From the NCBI GenBank assembly GCA_030432695.1, contig JAUILN010000007.1:489553-553552 (forward strand): a stretch of DNA of 64,000 bases, given 5' to 3'. This stretch comes from a bacterium. GTDB taxonomy: Bacteria; Planctomycetota; UBA1135; UBA2386. A model generated the notes under the pieces. The model did not search any database. It was given only the letters and a program-made list of their open reading frames with translations, and was not told where the DNA came from. Below are positions 9,418-19,640 of the stretch, in pieces. The position numbers and the translations under genes were made by a program. The stretch's first letter is position 1, and each line of letters begins with the position of its first letter.

Positions 9418-11736
9418 ATGCCACTCGCCTTCGGGTTCCTGAACCCGCTGTTCCTATGGGCGCTGCCGCTCGCGGCCGTGCCGATCATCATCCACCTGCT
9501 CAACCGGCGGCGCTTCGACCGGCGGCCGTGGGCGGCGATGGAGTTCCTGCTGGCGGCGATGAAGCGCAATCGCCGGCGGCTCAGGATGGAGCAGTGGCTG
9601 ATCCTGCTGCTGCGCACGCTGGCGATCCTGTTGCTGGTGCTGCTGGTCGCGCGCCCGCACCTGCAGGGCTCGGTGCTCGGCGGCCGGGTCGCCCACCACG
9701 TGCTGCTGGTCGACGACTCGGCCTCGATGGCCCACCGCGGCGGCGCCGACGCGGCGTTCGATCGCGGCATCGAAGCGGTGCGCGCACTGGTCACCCGGCT
9801 CGCCGACCAACGACCCGGCGACCTGCTGACCGTGCTGCGCTCCTCAGCGATCGACGCGCCCGAACTGAGCGCGGTGCCGATCGGACCCAACACGCCAGGT
9901 CGGATCCGTGAAGCCACCTCGGCGTGGCAGGTCGGCGACGGTTCCCTCGACCCGGGTCTCGCACTGGCCGCCGCGCGCCGGCTCGCCGAAGCCAGCGAGA
10001 ACGCCGGGGAGACCGAATACCACGTGGTCACCGACATGCGCCGCCGCGACTGGATCGACGGCGCCAGCGGTGAGCTGCGCGATGCACCGCGGGCCTGGTT
10101 CGCCGCGCTCGACGAGGGCCAGCACGTGACCTTCGTCGACGTCGGCGCGAGCGACGCCAACAACCTCGCGGTCACCGCGATCCGCGCGACCGACCGCTCG
10201 TTGGTCGCAGGCGTGCCAACCGGCCTGTCGATCGAGGTCCGCAACCAGGGACCGACCGCCACCACGCCCACCGAGGTGACCCTGCAGGTCGAGGGCGGCA
10301 GCCGCGTGGTCCGGCCGGTCGGAGCCCTGCAGCCGGGCGAGTCGGCGCGGATCGAGATCGAACAGACCTTCACCACCGCTGGGCCGCAGGGAGTCACCGC
10401 CCGCCTGCCCGGTGACCGCTACGGACCCGACGACCTGCGCAGCCTCGCCCTCGACGTGCGGCCCGCGGCGCGCGTCCTGCTGATCGACGGCGATCCCGGC
10501 ACCGACGAGGAGGACCAGGAGATCTTCTATCTGCAGTCGGTCCTCGACCCCGACGCCGAGTTCGTCACGGGCGTCGAGCTGCGGGTCGGCGACGAGCGCC
10601 AGTTCGCCGCGATCGACGCCGCCGAGCTGCGCGACACCGACCTGATCTGTCTGTGCAACGTCGCCCGTCCCGACGACGCGATGGTCGCGAAACTCGAGGA
10701 GTACGTCGCCGGCGGCGGCGGCCTCGCGATCTTCCTCGGCGACCAGATCGACGTCGCCCGCTACCAGACCGCGCTGTGGAAGGCCGGCAGGGGCCTGTTG
10801 CCGGCGGCGCTGGTCGACGTGGCGGGGGACGTCGACGACCCCGAACCGGTCTACCTCGCCGACGAGGACCATCCGGTGCTCGCCACCGCGACCGACCTGC
10901 TGCGGTTCCTGTTCGCCGAGCAGACCCGGCTGGGCCGCTGGTTCGAGCTGCTGCCCGGCGACGAGGCGCCCTGCGACGTCCTGCTGCGGGTGCGCGACGC
11001 GGATGGCAGCCCGCTGCTGGTCGCGCGCCAGTACACCGCGGGCGGCACCGATGCCGGTGAGGTCTACCTGCTCGCCACCACCGCCGACGCGCAGTGGCAC
11101 AACATGCAGGGACTGCCGGTGTTCCCGATCCTGATCAGTCAGCTGCAGGCCCACGCCACCCGCGCCCAGACGCCGGGAGTCCGCAACCTCGACCCCGACG
11201 GAGTGCTCACCGTCCGCGTCGACCCCGCCCGCCACCGTCCCGACGTCGCGGTCGCCCCGACCAGCGCCGCCGACGACGTGATCACGTTCGCCGCCACGAT
11301 CGCCGAGGCAGCCGGCGGTGCGGGGGCCGGCGGTGCAGGGGCCGGCGGTGCAGGGGCCGGCGGTGAGGGCGCGGGTGGCGGAGCAGCAGGAGCACCGACC
11401 GATCCGCTCGACGTCGCCGTGCCGATGCGCGCACTGCAGGGCTACGGCCTGTTCGAGGTCCGCCGCGAGCTGCACGCCGGCGGTGCGGAACGCGAGTACG
11501 TGGCCCGCAACCCACTGCTCGCCGAGGGTGAACTGGAACCGCTGTCGGCCGGCACCCTGCGCGGCACCCTGCCCGAGTCCGCCCAGGATCGGGTCACCAT
11601 CGTCCGCGCCGCCGACGGCGCAGGCGCCGTGCGCGACCTGTCCGCGCAGAGTTCCCTGTGGCGCTGGCTCGGCCTGTTGATGGTCGTCGGCATGCTGCTC
11701 GAGACGGTCCTGGCGTGGAGGTTCGGTCGGCGCTGA
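9418..11736 (+). CDS. BatA-domain/VWA-like membrane protein
   Basis: N terminus FGFLNPLFLWALPLAAVPIIIHLLNRRRFDRRPWAAMEFLLAA is typical of BatA double-TM; VWA-like DDSASM. Confidence 0.85.
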   Translation: MPLAFGFLNPLFLWALPLAAVPIIIHLLNRRRFDRRPWAAMEFLLAAMKRNRRRLRMEQWLILLLRTLAILLLVLLVARPHLQGSVLGGRVAHHVLLVDDSASMAHRGGADAAFDRGIEAVRALVTRLADQRPGDLLTVLRSSAIDAPELSAVPIGPNTPGRIREATSAWQVGDGSLDPGLALAAARRLAEASENAGETEYHVVTDMRRRDWIDGASGELRDAPRAWFAALDEGQHVTFVDVGASDANNLAVTAIRATDRSLVAGVPTGLSIEVRNQGPTATTPTEVTLQVEGGSRVVRPVGALQPGESARIEIEQTFTTAGPQGVTARLPGDRYGPDDLRSLALDVRPAARVLLIDGDPGTDEEDQEIFYLQSVLDPDAEFVTGVELRVGDERQFAAIDAAELRDTDLICLCNVARPDDAMVAKLEEYVAGGGGLAIFLGDQIDVARYQTALWKAGRGLLPAALVDVAGDVDDPEPVYLADEDHPVLATATDLLRFLFAEQTRLGRWFELLPGDEAPCDVLLRVRDADGSPLLVARQYTAGGTDAGEVYLLATTADAQWHNMQGLPVFPILISQLQAHATRAQTPGVRNLDPDGVLTVRVDPARHRPDVAVAPTSAADDVITFAATIAEAAGGAGAGGAGAGGAGAGGEGAGGGAAGAPTDPLDVAVPMRALQGYGLFEVRRELHAGGAEREYVARNPLLAEGELEPLSAGTLRGTLPESAQDRVTIVRAADGAGAVRDLSAQSSLWRWLGLLMVVGMLLETVLAWRFGRR
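11311..11379 (+). repeat. 15-bp in-frame tandem repeat encoding GGAGA linker
   Basis: GGCGGTGCGGGGGCC / GGCGGTGCAGGGGCC / GGCGGTGCAGGGGCC / GGCGGTGAGGGCGCG. Confidence 0.85.
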
Positions 11737-11756
11737 GCCGTCCGGGGAGAACACCG

Positions 11757-14249
11757 ATGCAAGAGCTACTGCGCAGGATCGCCGCATGGCGCGACGTGCC
11801 GATCGAGGACGGCACCGAGCTGCACGTCGAACTCGCGGGCTTCCCGAGCGGCGGCCTGGGGCTCTTGGTCCTGGTCGGGATCCTGCTCTCGCTGGCGCTG
11901 GTGGTCTACGCCTACCGCCGTGAGAGCCGCAATCTGTCGGGCGGCCGGCGCGGCCTCCTGATGGTGCTGCGCATGGTCGCGGTGCTGCTGGCGGTGGTGC
12001 TGCTGCTCGATCCGCAACTGGTGGCGGTGCGCCGCGAGGTCCAGCCGGGCCACACCATCCTGCTGGTCGACACCTCGCAGTCGATGGGTCACCGCGACGC
12101 CTACGAGCGTCCGGCGGTCGAGTCGCTGGCCACCGGCTGGAAGGGTCTGGGGATCGCCGACCCCGCCATCACCCCGCGGATCGAACTGGTGCGCGCGCTG
12201 CTGGCGCACGGCGACGGCGAGCTGCTCGAGCGACTGCGGAGCCGCAACAAGGTGCTGGTCTACGGATTCGGTGCCGCGCTGGAACCACTGGGCAGCCTGG
12301 AGTTCCAGAACCCCGCCACCGCCGCCCGAGCGACCGCGGCCCCGAACGACCAAGAAGACCCTGCCGTCGATCCGATCGAGGCATTCGACCCCGAGACGCT
12401 GGCCGCGTCCGGCACCTACTCGAATCTGGGTGGCGCGGTCCGCGCCGCGCTCGGCCGCAGCGGCTCCGCCAACGTCGCCGGCGTGGTGTTGATCACCGAC
12501 GGCCGTCGCAACCTCGGCCCGCAGGGTCCCGAAGTGGCGCGCATGCTCAAGAACCGCGGCGTGCCGACCACCGTGGTGGTGCCGGTCGGCGATCCGTCGC
12601 CGGTGCAGACACTGCGGATCGAGCGCCTCGACGCCCCGGAGAAGGTGTTCCAGAAGGACCCCTTCGAGATCAGCGCGGTGGTCGAGGCCCAGGGCTACGG
12701 CGACCTGGAGTTCCCGGTCCACCTGGTCCGCACCGACGCCGCCAACGGCGATCCGGTCACGATCCGCACCGAGACCGCGCGGATCCTCGCCGGCACGCCC
12801 GAGACCACGGTCCGCTTCGGTGATCTGCGGTCCGAGGTCACCGGAGTGGCGACGTGGTCGGTAGTCATCGAGCCGCCGCGCTTCGAGGCCGAGTCCGACG
12901 AACGGCACGTGCGCCGTGCCCGCATCGAGGTGCTCGGCGAGAAGACCCGGGTGCTGCTGCTCGCCGGCGGCCCGAGCCACGAGTACCGCATCCTCCGCAA
13001 CCTGCTGACCCGCGACGACACCATCGAGCTGTCGTGCTGGCTCACCAGCGCCGACCCGGACTTCCCGCAGGACGGCAACGTGTCGCTGGAGAAGCTCCCG
13101 GCCACCCGCGAGGAGATGGAGGACTTCGACGTCTTCATCCTGCTCGACCCCGACTCCTCGAAGCTCACGCCCGAGTGGTGCGAGGCGGTCGCGGAGCAGA
13201 TCCGCGAGAACGGCGCCGGCATGTGGTGGGGCTGCGGCGAGAAGTACACCCTCGACGCGCTGCGCGAAGGCGCGACCACCGCACCGCTCGCCGAGCTGCT
13301 GCCGGTGATCCCTGACGTGCAGGAGGCCGACACGCGGATCGGCCTGGCGCGCGGCATGCCCCGCGCGTTCCGCTACCAGCTCACCACCGACGGCACGACC
13401 CACAAGGCGACCCGCGTCGCCGAAGACCGCGCCGAGAGCGAGACGATCTGGGCCCGGCTGCCGGGCTTCTATTTCGTGTTCCCGGTGGAGCGCGCCAAAC
13501 CCGGAGCGCAGGTCCTCGTCGAGCACGAGCAGCCCGGCGCTGCCGGCAGCGGCCCGTTCCCGCTGCTGGCGTCGGGGTTCGTCGGCTCGGGGCGGGTGCT
13601 GTTCTGCGCGACCGACGACACCTACCGCTGGCGGACCACCTTCGAGAACGCCTACGACCGGTTCTGGGTCAAGGGCATCCGCTACCTGTTCGAGGGTCGA
13701 CTCGGGGCCGGCAACAGCCGGGTCCGCATCGAGGTCGACGAGGAGACGGTGGAACTCGGCCAACCGCAGAGGGTGATCGTCGAGCTCCGCGACGAGGCCT
13801 TCGAGCCCCTGGTGGTCGACGGCCACACCGTCCTGCTCGAGGACGAGGACGGCGTCGGCGAGGAGCTGGCGCTGGAGCCCGTCGAAGGCGTACCCGGCCA
13901 GTACCAGGCCTGGATCCGTCCGACCCGCACCGGCTGGTTCCGCGTCGCGCCGACCGAGGAAGGCGACGGCCCCGCGGCCGAGGCCACCTTCCAGGTGGTG
14001 CCCGCGGCCCTCGAGAAGGAGGGCCCGAGCGACCTCCCCGAACTCACCGCGATCGCCGCCGCACCCGGTGGCGTGTTGGTCGCCCGCCCCGACGAGGCGC
14101 TGACGGCGATCGACGCGATCCGCGCCGAGACCCGCATCGAGCCCTACACCAACTCCCGCACGCTGTGGGACTCGTGGTGGACGCTCGGCGCCCTGACCCT
14201 CGTGCTCGCCCTCGAGTGGTGGATCCGCAAGAGGTCGAACCTGCTATGA
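11757..14249 (+). CDS. VWA / glutamine-amidotransferase-like membrane protein
   Basis: ATG at 11757; LLVDTSQSMGHRD (MIDAS-like DxSxS), C-terminal TM; stop overlaps the next ATG (ATGA). Confidence 0.75.
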   Translation: MQELLRRIAAWRDVPIEDGTELHVELAGFPSGGLGLLVLVGILLSLALVVYAYRRESRNLSGGRRGLLMVLRMVAVLLAVVLLLDPQLVAVRREVQPGHTILLVDTSQSMGHRDAYERPAVESLATGWKGLGIADPAITPRIELVRALLAHGDGELLERLRSRNKVLVYGFGAALEPLGSLEFQNPATAARATAAPNDQEDPAVDPIEAFDPETLAASGTYSNLGGAVRAALGRSGSANVAGVVLITDGRRNLGPQGPEVARMLKNRGVPTTVVVPVGDPSPVQTLRIERLDAPEKVFQKDPFEISAVVEAQGYGDLEFPVHLVRTDAANGDPVTIRTETARILAGTPETTVRFGDLRSEVTGVATWSVVIEPPRFEAESDERHVRRARIEVLGEKTRVLLLAGGPSHEYRILRNLLTRDDTIELSCWLTSADPDFPQDGNVSLEKLPATREEMEDFDVFILLDPDSSKLTPEWCEAVAEQIRENGAGMWWGCGEKYTLDALREGATTAPLAELLPVIPDVQEADTRIGLARGMPRAFRYQLTTDGTTHKATRVAEDRAESETIWARLPGFYFVFPVERAKPGAQVLVEHEQPGAAGSGPFPLLASGFVGSGRVLFCATDDTYRWRTTFENAYDRFWVKGIRYLFEGRLGAGNSRVRIEVDEETVELGQPQRVIVELRDEAFEPLVVDGHTVLLEDEDGVGEELALEPVEGVPGQYQAWIRPTRTGWFRVAPTEEGDGPAAEATFQVVPAALEKEGPSDLPELTAIAAAPGGVLVARPDEALTAIDAIRAETRIEPYTNSRTLWDSWWTLGALTLVLALEWWIRKRSNLL

Positions 14250-16585
14250 CGAGCACCGAACCCCAGACCAGGACTCCCGCGGCCCCGGCGGCGGCCGGCC
14301 CGCTCGGCTCGTCGCTGAAGTCCGCGCACGAAGTGTTCGCCGGTCTGCGCACCCGCGCGCGGGTCGGCATCCTCGTCGAGGGCGCCGCCGTACTCGGCAT
14401 CGCCGCGGCGGTGTTCGTGTTCGTCAGCTACGGCCTCGACCGGATGCTCGAGCTGGAGCGGCCGTTCCGCATCGCGGTCGCCGCCGTGTTCGGACTCGTC
14501 GCGCTGCGGCTCGCGGCACGACGCATCGTCACCCCACTGCGCACCGCACTCGACGACGACGAGATGGCGCTGGCGATCGAGCGCGTCGAACCGGGCCTGC
14601 ACCAGGGCCTGATCTCCGCGGTGCAGTTCGATCGCGATCTGTTGCAGCCCAAGAGCGGCGGTGCCCACGGCGAGTCGACCGCGCTGATGCGCGAGGTGGT
14701 CGCCGACATCGAGGCCCGCGTGGGCCGGGTCCAGGCGATCCGTGCGCTCGACGCCCGACGGGTGCTGCGCTACGTCGGTCTGTTGATCGTCGGCTTCGGC
14801 GCGGTCGCGACGTGGATCGGCATGGCACCGGCCGAGGCGGCGCTGTGGGCACGTCGCAACCTGCTGTTCGCCGACCAGCCCTGGCCGCGGAACACCTTCC
14901 TGCAGTTCCTCGACGTGCCGGCCGATGGCGTGATCCGCATCGCCGAGCGAGAGGACCTGACGCTGCGCGTCGACGCCCAGGGAGTCGTCCCCGAACGCCT
15001 CGAGCTGGAGGTCCGCTTCAGCAGCGGCGAGACCGCCGACCGGCCGATGGACCGGGTGGGGGAGCGCGAGTTCTCGGCTCGCCTCGAGTCGGTGCTCGAA
15101 GACGCCGAGGTGCGCGCGGTCGGCGGCGACGGCGTGACCGAGGTGCTCCGCATCCAGCTGGTCCCGCGGCCGCGGGTCACCGACCTGCAGGTCACGATCT
15201 CCTGGCCGGACTACCTCGGCCGCGAACCCGAGACCTTCGAGCCGAGCGGCGGCGGGATCACCCTGGTCCGCGGCAGCAGCCTCGGCGTCCGCGCCCGGAC
15301 CACCAAGCCGATCGCCCAGGCGGCGCTCCGACTCGGTCAGGACCAGCGCATCCCGGTGACCGTCTCCGGTGCCGACGCCACCGAACTCCACGCCGAGTTC
15401 GTGCCCGAGGACACCGTGCTCGCCAGCCTCGACGTGGTCGACCACGACAACCTGGGTCCCGAGCTGCCGCCCGAGCTGGCGATCCGGGTCGGCGACGACC
15501 TGGCACCGGCGCTCGACTACTCGACCGACGGGATCGGCACGATGATCACCGCGTACGCACGCATCCCCGGAGTGCTCCGGTTGCGCGACGACCACGGGGT
15601 GTTCGCGGTCGAGGGCGGATTCCGGACCCGCGACGCCGAGGCGCCGGAGGCGATCCCGAACGCAGGTGATGGCGAGTCGGTCGCCGCGCCAGAGGAACAG
15701 CCGTTCGAGCCCGGCCCGTTCCAGTGGGCCGACGCGCTGGAGGCCGGCCGCGCCGAACAGGACCTGACGGTGGTCCTCGACCTGCTCGAGCTCAACCCCG
15801 AACAGGACGCCGCCAACGCCAACAACCGCGTGCGACCCGGCATGCTGCTGAGCCTGCGCTTCGCCGCCACCGATGCCCAGGCGCGCGGTGCCACACCGGG
15901 AGTTTCCGAAGCGGGGCGTGGAGAGAGCGACGTGTTGAGCCTTCGCGTGGTGACGATCGAGACGCTGCTCGAGGACCTGCGTCGTCGCCAGGACGAACAG
16001 GCCCGGGAACTCGAGCGCGTCCTCGACCAGCTGATCCTGTCGCGCAGCGTGCTCGCCGAGATCGTGTCCCCGACCGGGCCCGACGCCGAGAAGGCCGCCG
16101 AGGCCTTGCGCCAGGTCGAGACCCTCGGCCGTCGCCAGATCGCGCTGGGGAAGAAGTCCCAGACCATTGCCGAGCGCTACGGCCGCATCGTCTCCGAGAT
16201 GGAGAACAACCGGCTCTACCAGGAGCCCAAAGTCACCCGGCAGATCCGGGAGCGGGTGGTCGATCCGCTCGCGGCAGCGGCCGAGGAGGACTTCCCGACC
16301 ACGGCGGATGCCACCTTCGCCTTCGCCGAAGCCGGAACGGAAGACTCAAGAGAATACGTCGTCAGAGGTTATGACGACCTGATTGCAACGGTGCGACGCG
16401 TGCTCCAACAGATGGAGCGCGCGGAGAGCATCGCGGCGATCGCCGAGGCCCTACGCGGGGTGATCCGCACCGAGCGCCAGGCCGAGGAACTCATCGAGAA
16501 GCTCCGCGACGATGCCGGCGCGGGGATCTTCGGTAACCCCGACCCGAAGCCCGATGACGGACCCGGGAAGCGCGAGGACAAGTAA
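14246..16585 (+). CDS. DUF4175-like membrane protein
   Basis: Two N-terminal TM helices, DDDEMALAIERVEPGLHQGLISAVQFDRD, long C-terminal helical region; ATGA overlap. Confidence 0.7.
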   Translation: MTSTEPQTRTPAAPAAAGPLGSSLKSAHEVFAGLRTRARVGILVEGAAVLGIAAAVFVFVSYGLDRMLELERPFRIAVAAVFGLVALRLAARRIVTPLRTALDDDEMALAIERVEPGLHQGLISAVQFDRDLLQPKSGGAHGESTALMREVVADIEARVGRVQAIRALDARRVLRYVGLLIVGFGAVATWIGMAPAEAALWARRNLLFADQPWPRNTFLQFLDVPADGVIRIAEREDLTLRVDAQGVVPERLELEVRFSSGETADRPMDRVGEREFSARLESVLEDAEVRAVGGDGVTEVLRIQLVPRPRVTDLQVTISWPDYLGREPETFEPSGGGITLVRGSSLGVRARTTKPIAQAALRLGQDQRIPVTVSGADATELHAEFVPEDTVLASLDVVDHDNLGPELPPELAIRVGDDLAPALDYSTDGIGTMITAYARIPGVLRLRDDHGVFAVEGGFRTRDAEAPEAIPNAGDGESVAAPEEQPFEPGPFQWADALEAGRAEQDLTVVLDLLELNPEQDAANANNRVRPGMLLSLRFAATDAQARGATPGVSEAGRGESDVLSLRVVTIETLLEDLRRRQDEQARELERVLDQLILSRSVLAEIVSPTGPDAEKAAEALRQVETLGRRQIALGKKSQTIAERYGRIVSEMENNRLYQEPKVTRQIRERVVDPLAAAAEEDFPTTADATFAFAEAGTEDSREYVVRGYDDLIATVRRVLQQMERAESIAAIAEALRGVIRTERQAEELIEKLRDDAGAGIFGNPDPKPDDGPGKREDK

Positions 16586-16681
16586 TCTGACGCCTGCGCA
16601 CTCCGCACCGAACCAGGCCGCCGCGTAGACGTCACCCCCGACGTCGCAACACGCGCGACCGACAACGCCGAGAGAGACGAC

Positions 16682-18622
16682 ATGACCGTCCTGACCCGCA
16701 CCCTCTGCGCCGCCCTGGCGCTGGTCGCGTTCTGCGTGACCGGCACCGAAGCGCTCCGCGCCCAGAACGAGGCGACCACCCTGCAGCAGGAGGCGGAACG
16801 CAAGTTCAGCGAGCTGCACGAGCGCATGCAGAAGCTGCAGCTGCTCAAGGCGGAGTCCGAGCCCGACGCGGCGGCGACCCTCGACGCCGGCAACCGCTTC
16901 ATCCAGGAGCGCGAGCTGCGGCAGGCGATGAGCGAGGTGCGCAGCCTGCTCGGCGACGAGCGCTACGACGAAGCCCTGGCGCAGATGGACGCGGTCACCA
17001 AGGACCTGCAGCGTCTGCTCGACCTGTTGCTCGACCGCAACCTCGACCTGCAGGACCTGCTCGACGAGATCAAGCGGCTCGAGGAGTACAAGGACCGGGT
17101 CGAGGAGCTGCTCACCGAACAGCAGGACCACAAGGACCGCAGCGCCGAGGCCGAAGCCCTCGAGAAGCACCTTCAGGAACTCGAGGAGGCCAAGGACGCC
17201 GTCCAGCAACTGATCGACGACCAGGACAAGTTGCGCGACGCCGCCAATAAGGCCGGTCTGCAGGCTGCGGAGAACGCCGCCAAGGAGATGTCGGAGGCCG
17301 AGGGCGACCTCAAGCAGCGCACCGAGGACCTCGAGCCCAAGCTGCGCAAGCTGGAGCGTGACGCCGAGAAGCTGGCCGAGAAGAAGGGCGAGGCCAAGGA
17401 TGGCGCGCCCAAGGACGGCAAGCCCTCCGATCCGAAGAGCGGCGAACCCAAGGACGGCGAGTCGAAGGACGGCAAGCCGGGCGAAGGCAAGTGCTCCGGC
17501 GCCTGCCAGGGCGCATCGAAGTCGATGGGCCAAGCCCAGGAGAAGCTGCAGAAGAACCAGCCCGAGCGCAGCCTCGAGGACATGGACCGCGCCAAGGCCA
17601 AGCTCCAGGAGTCGCTGAACGAACTCGAGAAGCTCAGCGAGGATGCCAAGCGCCGCCTCATGCAGCTGCCCTACGACCAGCAGTCCAAGGCCCAGGAGCG
17701 CACCAAGGTCTCCACCGACAAGCTCGCCCAGGACATGGAGTCCGACGACAAGAAGGGCGACTCCGAGGGCAAGCCGCAGCAGACCCCGGGCAAGCGCAAC
17801 GTCCAGCAGGCGGTGCCGAAGCAGAAGGCCGCCGCAGGTCAGCTCAAGGAGTACAAGCCGGGCGAGGCCAAGCAGGACCAGCAGGACGCGCTGGACCAGC
17901 TCGAGAAGGCCAAGAAGGAACTCGAGGACGCACTGGCCCAGTTGCGCCAGGAACTCCAGGACGAGGTGCTGCGCGCCCTCGAGGAGCGCTTCGCCGAGAT
18001 GCTTGAGCGTCAGAAGGTGCTGGGCGAGCGGACCAAGGCCGCCGACCGCCTGGCCGAACAGAGCGTCACCGCCGAAGGTACCGTGCCCCGCGCGGTCGCC
18101 GACCGGGCGCTGGAGATCGGCGCGGGCGAGCGCGAGCTGGCCGGCGAGGCCCACGACGCGCTCAAGCTCCTCGAGGAAGACGGCTCGACCGCCGGCTTCC
18201 CGGAGGTCGTCGGGATCCTGCGTGACGACCTGAACTCGGTGGCCGACCGGCTCGAGCGCGCCAAGGTCGCCGCGGTGACCCAGGCGATGCAGGCCGAGAT
18301 CGAGCAGACCCTCAAGGACCTGATCGACGCGCTGCGCCGCACCATCGAGCAGAAGGAGGGCGGCGGCCAGCCTTGCCAGTGCAACGGCCAGCCGGTGCTG
18401 GTGCCGCGCTCCGCCGAGCTGAAGCTGGTGATGATCAAGCAGAAGCGCGTCAACTCGCGCACCAAGGCCTACGACGAGGAGGTGCCGGAGCAGCTCCGCG
18501 TCACCGACGAGGCCAGGGACGCCGCCGGCGAGCTGGCCCGTCAGCAGGGCAAGGTCGAGGATCTGCTGCGCAAGATCGCGACGCAGATCCAGAAGGACGA
18601 GCAGGCGGCGGGAGGCAACTGA
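16682..18622 (+). CDS. Coiled-coil Lys/Glu-rich secreted protein with KDGKP-rich linker
   Basis: Signal-like N terminus; heptad-rich sequence; GAPKDGKPSDPKSGEPKDGESKDGKPGEGK. Confidence 0.7.
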   Translation: MTVLTRTLCAALALVAFCVTGTEALRAQNEATTLQQEAERKFSELHERMQKLQLLKAESEPDAAATLDAGNRFIQERELRQAMSEVRSLLGDERYDEALAQMDAVTKDLQRLLDLLLDRNLDLQDLLDEIKRLEEYKDRVEELLTEQQDHKDRSAEAEALEKHLQELEEAKDAVQQLIDDQDKLRDAANKAGLQAAENAAKEMSEAEGDLKQRTEDLEPKLRKLERDAEKLAEKKGEAKDGAPKDGKPSDPKSGEPKDGESKDGKPGEGKCSGACQGASKSMGQAQEKLQKNQPERSLEDMDRAKAKLQESLNELEKLSEDAKRRLMQLPYDQQSKAQERTKVSTDKLAQDMESDDKKGDSEGKPQQTPGKRNVQQAVPKQKAAAGQLKEYKPGEAKQDQQDALDQLEKAKKELEDALAQLRQELQDEVLRALEERFAEMLERQKVLGERTKAADRLAEQSVTAEGTVPRAVADRALEIGAGERELAGEAHDALKLLEEDGSTAGFPEVVGILRDDLNSVADRLERAKVAAVTQAMQAEIEQTLKDLIDALRRTIEQKEGGGQPCQCNGQPVLVPRSAELKLVMIKQKRVNSRTKAYDEEVPEQLRVTDEARDAAGELARQQGKVEDLLRKIATQIQKDEQAAGGN

Positions 18623-18626
18623 CCCG

Positions 18627-19640
18627 ATGGGTGCTCCTCTGAACCACCGCGCGATCGCCCTGGCGATCGCGCTCGGCGCCGCGGCCGCAAGCCCGGCGCA
18701 GGATCAGGACCGGAATCCGTTCCAGCCCTTCGACCGCGACGCCTTCGTCGCCCACGTGAAGATCCTGGGGGCCTCCGACGAGGTGATCGCCGAGTTCCTC
18801 GCCGACTGCGACGAGGGTCTCGCCGGCCGCGCCGCCGACGATCTTCTGCGCGATCTGGTGCCGGCCCTCGACGAAGCCGCGGTGCTGGCAGAGGACGGCG
18901 ATCCACGCGCGCCGATCGCGCTGCTGAAGCTGGTCCAGGACCAAGGCGCCGCCGACGGCGATGCCTACGTCCGCGCCCACGCCCGCTACCACGCCGGCCG
19001 CGCCTTCCTCGACGCCGACGACCCCGAGCGCGCGGTGGAGATCCTGACCGAGTTCCTGCGTCAGGACCGCAACCGCACCCCGCTCGACGCCGAGGTCGCG
19101 TTCTTCTACGCGACCTCGCTCGCGGACATCCCCGAACCCCAGTCGGCGGCGATCGCCTTCACCGACTACCTGCGCCTGTTCCCGACCGCGCCCGAACGGT
19201 TCCGTGCCGTCGCCATGCAGCGCAAGGCCGAACTCGAATCACAGTTCGACTCGCCGCTGCACGGTCTCGCCGACGTGATGAAGGGCGTCGAGCGCGACCT
19301 GAAGAAGACCAAGACCGGCGATCCGGTGCAGACCGAGCAGCTCGAGATCGTCGAAAAGCTCAAGGAGATCATCGAGAAGATGGAGGAGCAGGAGCGGCAG
19401 AGCAGCGGCGCTCCGGGCGGCAACCAGCCGTCGCCGGCGCCTGCCTCCAGCTCCGCGCTGTCCGAAGGAGCATCTCGGGTCGGCACGCTCGGCAAGGTGC
19501 CGGGCGTCTCCGACCGCTGGGGCGAGATGAAGGACAAGGACCGCGAGGCGATCGAGAACGAGGTCAACGCGCGGCTGAACGGTCGCTACCGCGAGCTGGT
19601 CGAGGCCTACTTCGAGTCGCTGAACAAGGGCAAGAAGTGA
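18627..19640 (+). CDS. TPR-like hypothetical secreted protein
   Basis: ORF 337 aa, signal-like N terminus, helical repeat composition; overlaps the next GTG. Confidence 0.6.
   Translation: MGAPLNHRAIALAIALGAAAASPAQDQDRNPFQPFDRDAFVAHVKILGASDEVIAEFLADCDEGLAGRAADDLLRDLVPALDEAAVLAEDGDPRAPIALLKLVQDQGAADGDAYVRAHARYHAGRAFLDADDPERAVEILTEFLRQDRNRTPLDAEVAFFYATSLADIPEPQSAAIAFTDYLRLFPTAPERFRAVAMQRKAELESQFDSPLHGLADVMKGVERDLKKTKTGDPVQTEQLEIVEKLKEIIEKMEEQERQSSGAPGGNQPSPAPASSSALSEGASRVGTLGKVPGVSDRWGEMKDKDREAIENEVNARLNGRYRELVEAYFESLNKGKK

Noticed and set aside
7989-10397. 802-aa minus-strand ORF
   Set aside because: Shadow ORF antisense to the prenyltransferase-repeat/BatA genes; Arg/Ala-rich with no family signature. 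Typical of high-GC third-position bias.
11311-11379. Possible CRISPR-like or VNTR array
   Set aside because: No spacers; the units are contiguous, in frame and coding for a Gly/Ala linker.
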